Notes: generated by a model from the sequence alone, not told the origin. A DNA stretch of 5,717 nucleotides from Myxococcaceae bacterium (GCA_018262385.1 JAGSPQ010000279.1:1-5717), one strand, 5' to 3'; positions 1-4,666 are shown, numbered from the stretch's first letter. Program-made: numbers and translations.

Positions 1-539
1 CGCGGCGCCGAGCTCGACCAGCCGACCGGCAGCACCACCTTGTCGCCGATCTTCTCGAGCTTGGCGCCCAGCAGCTCGTCGTCCGACCGGGCCTTCTCGC
101 CCTTGCAGGGGATGCAGGTGCGCGCCGACAGATCCGACAGCGGCACGTCGAGCATCACCAGCCCCGCGCCTTCCCTCAGCGCCTGCTCGGCGAGGCTGCC
201 GTACAGCTCGCGGGGCCACGGGCGCACCGAGAGGGCCGCGTTGGCCGCCTCGCGCGCGCTGGCGAGGGTGTCGTCGTCGACCGTCGCCAGCACCACCTCG
301 TCCGACCGGCTCGACTGCTCGGCGTAGGCCCGCATCCGCCAGTCGAAGGTCACCAGCTCCAGCCGCTCGAGCCACTGGCGCAGCACCTCGTGCCAGGCGG
401 GCGGCTCGTCGGGCAGCGTGCGTGGCAGCCGGAACGCCACCGCCGCCCCGAGCACCGAGCCGATCGCCAGCGCCCAGAAGAACGAGACCCCGAACCTGCG
501 GGCGAAGCGTCGTCCGGCCGATTGGAAGGAAGGAGCCAC
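1..539 (-). CDS. CHASE2-domain membrane sensor protein, N-terminal part (runs off left edge)
   Basis: This is the first 179 residues of a protein cut by the window start. It begins with a cytoplasmic basic stretch (RRFARRF, residues 10-16), then one membrane helix at about 19-36 (SFFWALAIGSVLGAAVAF), then an extracytoplasmic part. That part has the hallmarks of CHASE2, the extracellular sensory domain found ahead of kinases, nucleotide cyclases and GGDEF domains: TFDWRMRAY (64-72), a beta strand ending VLATVDDDTL (83-92), RPWPRELYGSLAEQAL (106-121), then GAGLVMLDVPLSD (124-136), which corresponds to the usual D-V-x-F-S-E segment. An insertion with C142-I-P-C145 follows. The GTG start at 539-537 is chosen because an in-frame TAG lies five codons upstream and the basic/TM topology follows at once. 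No good Shine-Dalgarno is seen, only AGG six bases before. The output domain lies outside the window, so the enzyme class is unknown. The CHASE2 assignment is fairly secure. Confidence 0.82.
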   Translation of the reverse strand, partial: MAPSFQSAGRRFARRFGVSFFWALAIGSVLGAAVAFRLPRTLPDEPPAWHEVLRQWLERLELVTFDWRMRAYAEQSSRSDEVVLATVDDDTLASAREAANAALSVRPWPRELYGSLAEQALREGAGLVMLDVPLSDLSARTCIPCKGEKARSDDELLGAKLEKIGDKVVLPVGWSSSAP

Positions 540-567
540 GAAGTACCTGGACTATGCTGCCCTACCC
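540..567. promoter_or_regulatory. 28-bp divergent intergenic region with overlapping -10-like elements
   Basis: This gap separates two divergent start codons, GTG (minus, 539) and ATG (plus, 568). It is less GC-rich than its surroundings and contains ACTATGCT at 551-558. Read on the plus strand this gives TATGCT (553-558), ending 9 nt before the ATG. Read on the minus strand it gives CATAGT (556-551), ending 11 nt before the GTG. No matching -35 hexamer at 16-18 bp and no Shine-Dalgarno before the plus-strand ATG were found. The positions would fit very short or leaderless transcripts, but this is inference from hexamer matches alone. Any further promoter elements would have to lie inside the two coding regions. 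Confidence 0.3.
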
Positions 568-1503
568 ATGACGATTCGGAAGCTTCTGTTTTCGGCCGGC
601 CTCTGCACGCTCGCTTTTTCCGCTTGTGACCTGATCAACAAGACCACCGCGCAGGTGACCGCGAAGAAGGTGATCGTCGGGACGGTGCTCCACACGCCCC
701 CGATCGAGGTGCGGCCCGAGGCGGTCGCCGGGCTGGACGCCAGCTTCCCCGCCTTCGACGGCGGCTTCCCCACCGACAGCGGGTTCACCTTCGATGCCGG
801 CTTCCTCGGCGACGGCGGCGGGCTGTCGATCACCGTCCCCGAGCAGACGGTGGTGTTCGCCTTCTTCGGCACCCGCAACGGCGAAGGGCTGAGCCAGGAG
901 GCCCCGACCGCGGTGACCGGCGCGACGATGTCGATCCAGCTCAAGGGCGCGACCGCGCTGCCACTCAAAGAGCAGACGGCCGGAACCTTTCAGCTCTCCT
1001 CGGCGGAGGAGCCGAAGCTCACCTACCAGGAGAACGGCGACTACCTCTTCACCGCCAGCGCCGACGGGCAGACCTTCGTCGGGGTAGTGGAGAAGGTCCC
1101 CGCGCAGGAGCGGATCGCCGCCTTCCGGCCCAACGGGCAGAGCCACGTCGACCTCGCGGCCAACAGCGAGTTCACCTTCGCCCGCCCCGATCCGCCCAAT
1201 GGGCAGGAACGGAGCATCGCCTTCGTCGCGGTGGTGCCGATCAGCCGCGAGGGGAAGCAGGGCGAGCCGACCTACACCAACACCCCGAAGACGCCGCTCG
1301 AGTACCTGAAGCTGGCGGTCGCGCCGTCGGTCTGGAAGACGACCACCGTCACCATCCCGGGCTCGGCGTTTCCGGACAAGGACAAGAACTACCTGATCCT
1401 GCTCCAGTCGGCGAAGTTGGGCCGCACCGACACCGACAACCTGTTCATCGGCTCGGCGATGATCGCCGGCACCGCCGACGTCGGGATCGTGAAGACCCAC
1501 TGA
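568..1503 (+). CDS. Putative lipoprotein with D-x-G-F hexapeptide repeat, function unknown
   Basis: This gene encodes 311 residues and I do not recognise the family. The start ATG at 568 gives a signal peptide with basic n-region (T-I-R-K), a hydrophobic core and a lipobox-like AFSAC, so C20 is the likely lipidated residue. Phe at -3 is less usual than Leu/Val/Ile, and Asp at +2 would retain a lipoprotein in the inner membrane under the E. coli Lol rule, which may not hold here. The reading frame is open further upstream, but that stretch lies on the divergent CHASE2 gene and would hide the signal peptide. Behind the cysteine comes a short linker with four hexads spaced exactly six residues apart (D64, D70, D76, D82). 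The rest (about 86-311) looks like beta-rich soluble sequence, for example TVVFAFFGTRNG, YLFTASADGQTFVGVVEKV and NLFIGSAMIAGTADVGIV, without catalytic motifs. It is probably an envelope-anchored protein. It converges on the minus-strand operon with a 12-bp gap. Confidence 0.8.
   Translation: MTIRKLLFSAGLCTLAFSACDLINKTTAQVTAKKVIVGTVLHTPPIEVRPEAVAGLDASFPAFDGGFPTDSGFTFDAGFLGDGGGLSITVPEQTVVFAFFGTRNGEGLSQEAPTAVTGATMSIQLKGATALPLKEQTAGTFQLSSAEEPKLTYQENGDYLFTASADGQTFVGVVEKVPAQERIAAFRPNGQSHVDLAANSEFTFARPDPPNGQERSIAFVAVVPISREGKQGEPTYTNTPKTPLEYLKLAVAPSVWKTTTVTIPGSAFPDKDKNYLILLQSAKLGRTDTDNLFIGSAMIAGTADVGIVKTH
757..828 (+). repeat. Four tandem 18-bp units encoding D-x-G-F-x-x
   Basis: Within the lipoprotein gene four in-frame units encode DGGFPT, DSGFTF, DAGFLG and DGGGLS (residues 64-87). 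The period is exactly six residues, and an aspartate opens every unit. The DNA copies are diverged (they start GACGGCGGC, GACAGCGGG, GATGCCGGC, GACGGCGGC), so selection acts on the peptide or the expansion is old. A related DASFPAF stands just ahead but out of the six-residue phase. Asp/Ala/Gly-rich stretches directly behind a lipobox are a habit of myxobacterial lipoproteins and most often read as flexible spacers. Confidence 0.6.
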
Positions 1504-1515
1504 CTGCCGCGGCGG

Positions 1516-2553
1516 CTAGGAGTTGACCAGCTCGATCTCGACCCGCTGCTCGAGCTTCAGCCGCAGGAAGTAGCCGGCCACCCGCTCGGCCTCGTCGCGC
1601 GAGAGGACGTTGCGGAAGGTGTCGACGTCCCCGATCTCGACCTCCATCACCGGCCCGCGCTCGACCAGCCGGATCAGCTGGGGCGCGCCGTCGGTGCGGG
1701 GGAGGAAGAACGGCACCACGCTCTTGATCGGAATCACCGGGTGCGGGCCCCGCATCAGCGCCGTCACCTGCTCCACCGTGGGGCGCACGAGGCCGGCGGC
1801 GACCCCTTCCTCGGCGTAGAGGGTCGGGGTGGGCAGCGAGGCCTGGTCGGTCGAGTCGTCGAACAGGTAGCCGTACCGGCTGGGCAGCTTCTCCAGCAGC
1901 ACCCACGCCAGCAGCACCGCCTCGTCCGGCTGGAGCCGGGCGACGTGCAGGATCCGGCTCTCGGGCCCGAGCGAGCGGATCATCAGCCTCAGCTTCGGCC
2001 TCACGTGCTGCAGGGTGCGCAGGACCCGCCCGCGCAGCTCGTCCCGGATCTGGGCGAACGCCAGGCCGACCGCCGCCTCGACCGCCCGGCTGCGCTCTTC
2101 CAGTTGCTGCCTGGCCGCCTCGAGCCGCCCGGCGGTCTGGAGCAGGTAGTCGTCGAGGCCGCTGCCGGGCTTCGCCAGCGCGAGCGCTTCGGCCACCGTG
2201 GGGGTGCGGCTCAGATCGCGCGCCGCGCGCACCGCGCCGACCAGGAACTCGCCTTGCTGATCCAGCTGCCGGCGCTCGTCGGCCAGCTTGCGCACGAGGC
2301 TGGAGTACTCGAGCCGCAGCTCGCTCCACGCGTCGTAGGCGCCCTCGATGGTCTCTATTCGCCGCACCCGGGCCAGCGCCTGCTCGGCCGCGGCGCCCGG
2401 ATCGAACGCCCCCAGCGCGGCGGCCGGCGCGGGGTCGACCGGGGTGTCGTGCCGCAGGATTTTCGCGCGAGGCTTCTTTTTCGCCACCGGCGGCCGGGTC
2501 TTCGGTTTCCTGGGCGGCGTCTTCTTTCCGGCGGCGCCCTTGCGGGACTTCAA
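1516..2553 (-). CDS. Soluble helical protein with Lys/Pro-rich N-terminal tail, function unknown (last operon gene)
   Basis: The product has 345 residues with no signal peptide or membrane segment, so it is probably cytoplasmic. Three parts can be seen. Residues 2-32 are very basic (KSRKGAAGKK, RKPKTRPP, AKKKPRAK), resembling histone H1-like or nucleic-acid-binding tails. Residues about 54-185 are long charged helices with probable coiled coil (LEAARQQLEERSRAVEAAVG near 144-163). Residues about 200-345 look like a folded alpha/beta domain (EAVLLAWVLLEKLPSRYGYL; VIPIKSVVPFFLPRTDG; ending MEVEIGDVDTFRNVLSRDEA and VAGYFLRLKLEQRVEIELVN). The start is TTG at 2553-2551, overlapping the upstream gene's TGA as TTGA, with AGGGG at 2566-2562, 8 nt upstream. 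No ATG exists in frame until residue 191. A GTG at residue 23 is a weaker alternative because it would remove most of the basic tail. I do not recognise the family. Confidence 0.78.
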   Translation of the reverse strand: MKSRKGAAGKKTPPRKPKTRPPVAKKKPRAKILRHDTPVDPAPAAALGAFDPGAAAEQALARVRRIETIEGAYDAWSELRLEYSSLVRKLADERRQLDQQGEFLVGAVRAARDLSRTPTVAEALALAKPGSGLDDYLLQTAGRLEAARQQLEERSRAVEAAVGLAFAQIRDELRGRVLRTLQHVRPKLRLMIRSLGPESRILHVARLQPDEAVLLAWVLLEKLPSRYGYLFDDSTDQASLPTPTLYAEEGVAAGLVRPTVEQVTALMRGPHPVIPIKSVVPFFLPRTDGAPQLIRLVERGPVMEVEIGDVDTFRNVLSRDEAERVAGYFLRLKLEQRVEIELVNS

Positions 2554-2996
2554 CGCGAGTACCCCTGGTCGATCACGTCGCTGACATAGCCGTTGGTCAC
2601 CACCACCGCGAACTTCCGCTGCTCGCGCAGGTAGAACCAGGTCTCGGTCTCGTTGCCGCCCACTCCGGAGAACTCGCGCTCGGGAGGCGGTCCCCACGAC
2701 AGCAGCACCGCCGGCTTGTCCATCCCGAGCACCACGTTCTTCGCCCAGATCGCGTCCTGAATCGGCTTCGGGTAGCCGGCCAGCCGCTCTTCCACCCGCA
2801 GGCCCTTGACGTACTGCTCGCGGGCGGCGTCGTCTTCCCAGGCGAGGAACTCGTCCAGCTGCCGCTGGGTCATGAACTGCCGGTACTGCCCCAGCAGCAG
2901 CTGCGACTGGGGGCTGAGCAAGGCCTCACGCTCGGCGCGCTGGTTGGCGCACGCCGAGGCAAAAAGCCACACCGTGACGACGAGGGCTCGCTTCAA
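2550..2996 (-). CDS. Small lipoprotein with BamE/SmpA-like C-terminal half
   Basis: The product has 148 residues. The N-terminus LKRALVVTVWLFASACANQ is a lipoprotein signal peptide with lipobox ASAC, so C16 would be lipidated. Asn at +2 does not suggest inner-membrane retention. A helical middle follows (LGQYRQFMTQRQLDEFLAWE, then EQYVKGL), and then a C-terminal part with the pattern of SmpA/OmlA/BamE-fold proteins: NVVLGMDKPAVLLSWGPPPE (87-106), ETETWFYL (117-124), and a strand pair KFAVVVTNGYVSDV (128-141). The helix plus G-x-P order also recalls GWxTD-type lipoproteins. Both comparisons rest on pattern, not on a search. The start is TTG at 2996-2994, overlapping the YtxH-type gene's TGA as TTGA. 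Only this start gives the basic n-region (K-R) of the signal peptide. The frame is open further upstream, but that part lies inside other genes. It probably faces the periplasm. Confidence 0.78.
   Translation of the reverse strand: MKRALVVTVWLFASACANQRAEREALLSPQSQLLLGQYRQFMTQRQLDEFLAWEDDAAREQYVKGLRVEERLAGYPKPIQDAIWAKNVVLGMDKPAVLLSWGPPPEREFSGVGGNETETWFYLREQRKFAVVVTNGYVSDVIDQGYSR
2562..2566 (-). promoter_or_regulatory. Shine-Dalgarno supporting a TTG start
   Basis: AGGGG on the minus strand lies 8 nt before the TTG at 2553, inside the last codons of the preceding lipoprotein gene. It is the main reason for choosing this rare start. Confidence 0.5.
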
Positions 2997-3283
2997 GCCG
3001 GCCGGTTCACGATCGGCGCCGAAGCGCTCGGCTGAACGCCGCCATTGCCGCGGACCTTCTGCTCGACCCGCTTGAACTGAGACTGCAGCTGGCCGCGAAT
3101 CTCGGCCCCGGTGCGGGGCGCGAAGATCATCCCCAGCCCGACGCCGACCAGCACGCCGGCCCCGAAGATCGCCAGCGCCGGCATCACCTGCTCGGCGGTG
3201 GTGTGCTTTCTCTCGAGCCCCAGCGACTCGAGCACGTCGTCGCGGTCGAAGCTCGAGAGGGTATTTTTCAGGTTCTTGAACAT
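2993..3283 (-). CDS. YtxH-domain membrane protein
   Basis: The product has 96 residues. The N-terminal 33 residues are polar and charged (FDRDDVLESLGLERKHTTAEQ), followed by a glycine-rich membrane helix at about 35-54 (PALAIFGAGVLVGVGLGMIF). The YtxH signature comes right after the helix: AP-R-T-G-A-E-I-R at 55-63, the usual [AP]-x-x-G-x-x-x-R pattern. A helical amphipathic stretch (GQLQSQFKRVEQKVR) and a disordered Pro/Ser tail end the protein. YtxH proteins are small membrane proteins often linked to general stress response in Firmicutes; their molecular role is poorly defined. The ATG at 3283 has a strong Shine-Dalgarno and lies 2 nt behind the stop of the preceding gene. Its own stop overlaps the next gene's TTG start. 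Confidence 0.85.
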   Translation of the reverse strand: MFKNLKNTLSSFDRDDVLESLGLERKHTTAEQVMPALAIFGAGVLVGVGLGMIFAPRTGAEIRGQLQSQFKRVEQKVRGNGGVQPSASAPIVNRPA

Positions 3284-3285
3284 GG

Positions 3286-3681
3286 CTACTCCTGGGCAGG
3301 CGGTTGAACGGTGCTGCTGCTGCTGACGGGGTTGTTGATCTTCCGCGCGCGGTCGAGGACGCCGTCGATCGCACTCTCGGCGAAGGCGAGCAGCTCGTCG
3401 CGCACCAGCGGGACTGCCGCGACCTTGACTCCGAGCCGGAACAGCCGCGCGGTGGTGGCGGTGAACAGGCCGCCTCCGAGCAGGTAGCCGACGCCGAGCG
3501 CGGCGGCGACCATCCCATAGGGGTTCCGCTCGACCCGGCCGTGGAGGTCGACCGCTTCCATCAGCCCCTGGCCCGAGGCCTTCGCCTCGTCGAAGAACTG
3601 GTGAGCGGCCTCGCCCGCCTTGTTCACGTGCTGGGCGACCTCTTCGACTGGGTGCTTTCCATCCTGGCCGGTGGGGTTCAT
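3286..3681 (-). CDS. DUF883/YqjD-like membrane protein with extended C-terminus
   Basis: The product has 131 residues. A polar helical N-terminus (PVEEVAQHVNKAGEAAHQFF, then DEAKASGQGLMEAV) leads to R-N-P-Y-G at 52-56 and a membrane helix with the signature AALGVGYLLGGG (60-71). The same core AALGVGYL-x-G stands in the next-upstream gene, so the two are probably paralogues. Unlike typical DUF883/ElaB/YqjD proteins, which end just after the helix, this one continues about 55 residues: a second hydrophobic-amphipathic stretch (ARLFRLGVKVAAVPLV), a charged helix (RDELLAFAESAIDGVLDRAR) and a disordered tail with four serines. The ATG at 3681 overlaps the upstream TGA (ATGA), consistent with translational coupling. 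No strong Shine-Dalgarno was found. Family membership is inferred from the N-P plus glycine-rich helix pattern. Confidence 0.78.
   Translation of the reverse strand: MNPTGQDGKHPVEEVAQHVNKAGEAAHQFFDEAKASGQGLMEAVDLHGRVERNPYGMVAAALGVGYLLGGGLFTATTARLFRLGVKVAAVPLVRDELLAFAESAIDGVLDRARKINNPVSSSSTVQPPAQE
3289..3293 (-). promoter_or_regulatory. Strong Shine-Dalgarno of the YtxH-type gene
   Basis: AGGAG on the minus strand lies 5 nt before the ATG at 3283, within the last codons of the upstream gene. It is one of the clearest ribosome binding sites in the operon, so this gene may be translated well independently of coupling. Confidence 0.65.
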
Positions 3682-3917
3682 TTGCGGCTCGCCAGCTTTC
3701 CGATCAGGTAGCCGACGCCCAACGCGGCCAGCAGCGTGGTGCCCGGGTTCTCGCGGATGAAGCCCTTGACGCGCTGGTTGACGAGGCTCAGCTGCTCCTT
3801 CGCCTCTTCGATCCGCGGAGCAAACCGCTCCTCGAGCTCTCGGACCGCGTCTCCCAGATAGGGGGCCTCGGCCTGGCCTGGCGGCTGCTGCTGCGGATCG
3901 GTTTCTTCGACGCTCAT
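3678..3917 (-). CDS. DUF883/YqjD/ElaB-like tail-anchored protein
   Basis: The product has 79 residues. An acidic and glutamine-rich N-terminus is followed by a long charged helix at about 22-54 (GDAVRELEERFAPRIEEAKE, then QLSLVNQRVKGFI). The C-terminal module is R-E-N-P (55-58), a membrane helix TTLLAALGVGYLIGKL (60-75) and a basic end SRK. This is the layout of the YqjD/ElaB/YgaM family: a cytoplasmic helix carried on a C-terminal anchor, with the N-P and G-V-G-x-x-x-G pattern in the anchor. E. coli members are inner-membrane proteins of stationary phase reported to associate with ribosomes; whether that applies here is inference. The ATG at 3917 has GAGGG about 7 nt upstream and overlaps the preceding TGA (ATGA). 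Its own stop overlaps the next ATG in the same way. Confidence 0.83.
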   Translation of the reverse strand: MSVEETDPQQQPPGQAEAPYLGDAVRELEERFAPRIEEAKEQLSLVNQRVKGFIRENPGTTLLAALGVGYLIGKLASRK

Positions 3918-4177
3918 GATCGGTCCCTCGTCCCTAGAAAAATGCCCACTGCCACCGCCCCCAATACGAAGCCCCAGGGGTTCCTGGCCACCCAGGTCTT
4001 CCAGTTCAGCTTCTCCTTCAGCTCGTGCGCGCCGCGCTTGAGCTCGAGGACGTTCTCCCGCAGATCCGCCCGCAACGCGTCGGCCGACTCGGCGAGCCGG
4101 CGGCGGCTCTCGTCGACCTCCTTGCGAAGCTCGGTCACGCTCTGCGCGCTGCGGTCGGGCTTGGCCAGCTCGTTCAT
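3914..4177 (-). CDS. DUF3618-like single-span membrane protein
   Basis: The product has 87 residues. The N-terminal 60 residues form a strongly charged helix starting with the DUF3618-type pattern S-V-T-E-L-R-K-E-V-x-x-S-R-x-x-L-A-x-S-x-x-A-L (13-35): LR/ELR, then SRRRLAES, then an aliphatic A-L. The C-terminus is ARNPWGFVLGAVAVGIFLG (64-82), a glycine-rich membrane helix preceded by R-N-P, then TRDRS. The R-N-P-plus-helix end resembles those of the two downstream proteins, so the three may share ancestry or a common membrane partner. The start ATG at 4177 has GGAGG about 11 nt upstream, embedded next to the stop codon of the YqjE-like gene. The 16-nt gap before this gene is the largest inside the operon. 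Confidence 0.82.
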   Translation of the reverse strand: MNELAKPDRSAQSVTELRKEVDESRRRLAESADALRADLRENVLELKRGAHELKEKLNWKTWVARNPWGFVLGAVAVGIFLGTRDRS

Positions 4178-4193
4178 GGTCGGCGCTGCCTCC

Positions 4194-4562
4194 TCACTGC
4201 CGTTCGGTGCTCAACGCAATCGCGGTCGACTCGATCTCCGCCCGGGTGTCGTTCATCACCTGGCGCGACTTCAGTTTCCTTACTGCGAGGAGGATGCCAA
4301 GCCCGCCCACCCCGAGGTTGAACGCCCCCACGAGCAGGAACGCCAGATCGGCCCCCATGTAGCGGTTCAGGAACAGGGCGGCGGCGACGCAGAGCAGCAG
4401 GTAGCCGATCAGCACCAGCGGCACGAAGGCCGCCAGCTTGCCGACGTCGATCCCGATCGCCCGGACGTCCTCCTTCAGCTCGACCTGCGCCAGCTTGAGG
4501 TGCCGGGCGATCAAGTCCGACAGCGCATCAACCAGCTCACGAAAGTGATCGGCGAGCTGCAT
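4194..4562 (-). CDS. Phage-holin-3_6 / YqjE-like two-helix membrane protein (first operon gene)
   Basis: With the ATG at 4562 the product has 122 residues. An amphipathic N-terminal helix (LADHFRELVDALSDLIARHL, then KLAQVELKEDV) precedes two membrane helices at about 43-65 (LAAFVPLVLIGYLLLCVAAA) and 73-94 (AFLLVGAFNLGVGGLGILLA), joined by a short loop NRYMGAD. A charged C-terminal tail follows. This matches the putative actinobacterial phage holin superfamily III / YqjE pattern (x-Li-x-x-x-LKLAQVELKED, then a helical hairpin). Despite the name, most chromosomal members are not lysis proteins, and nothing phage-like is nearby. The start at 4562 is preferred because AAGG stands 9 nt upstream (4575-4572) and the upstream codons (GCA, CTT, CCA, GCT, CTA) are unlike the local usage. 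In-frame ATGs at 4607 and 4637 would add 15 or 25 residues. Confidence 0.83.
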   Translation of the reverse strand: MQLADHFRELVDALSDLIARHLKLAQVELKEDVRAIGIDVGKLAAFVPLVLIGYLLLCVAAALFLNRYMGADLAFLLVGAFNLGVGGLGILLAVRKLKSRQVMNDTRAEIESTAIALSTERQ

Positions 4563-4666
4563 CGGCGCGAACCTTAGCCGATCCGGAGCTGGCTCAAGTG
4601 CGCTCATGCGGTGCCGCCTATGCGAAGGCGATGCCAAGCGCGGCGAAAAAGCATAAGACCCGCGCC
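4563..4666. promoter_or_regulatory. Divergent intergenic region between operon and M1 peptidase gene
   Basis: This roughly 104-bp region must hold the promoters of the seven-gene minus-strand operon and of the plus-strand peptidase. Its most AT-rich part is GAAAAAGCATAAG at 4645-4657. There CATAAG (4652-4657, plus) ends 9 nt before the ATG at 4667, and TATGCT (4655-4650, minus) is the reverse-strand reading of the same patch. TATGCT is the same hexamer seen ahead of the lipoprotein gene at 553. No convincing -35 hexamer was found at the right distance on either strand, so the promoter call is tentative. If the operon's first gene begins at 4607 or 4637, this region is shorter. Confidence 0.35.

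Noticed and set aside
40..327. Short plus-strand open frame opposite the CHASE2 gene
   Set aside because: Its product is Ser/Ala/Arg-rich without motifs, while the minus strand shows consecutive CHASE2 motifs.
418..567. Upstream start for the 311-residue lipoprotein
   Set aside because: It would place 50 polar residues before a clear signal peptide and overlap the CHASE2 gene head-on.
562..1500. Long open frame on the minus strand opposite the lipoprotein gene
   Set aside because: Its product is dominated by Arg, Gly, Asp, Leu and Val in the monotonous way of an antisense frame in GC-rich DNA, with no domain pattern. The plus strand has a signal peptide and a good codon pattern.
1741..2589. 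Long open frame on the plus strand opposite the basic-tailed protein gene
   Set aside because: Composition is typical antisense shadow (Arg, Pro, Gln, Leu rich, no motifs). The minus-strand gene has local codon bias, an operon position and a Shine-Dalgarno.
3311..3326. GCT trinucleotide run (four units)
   Set aside because: It encodes four serines (AGC codons on the minus strand) in a disordered tail. A run this short is ordinary in GC-rich coding DNA, and slippage would only change tail length.
2997..3518. N-terminal extension of the small lipoprotein gene back to an ATG at 3518
   Set aside because: The extension runs out of frame through the YtxH-type and DUF883-like genes, reads as low-complexity Arg/Ser/Pro sequence, and would bury the lipoprotein signal peptide.
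4194..4562. Reading the holin-family protein as part of a prophage lysis cassette
   Set aside because: No endolysin, spanin, tail or integrase gene is nearby. The neighbours are chromosomal small-membrane families, and the YqjE-type pattern fits better.
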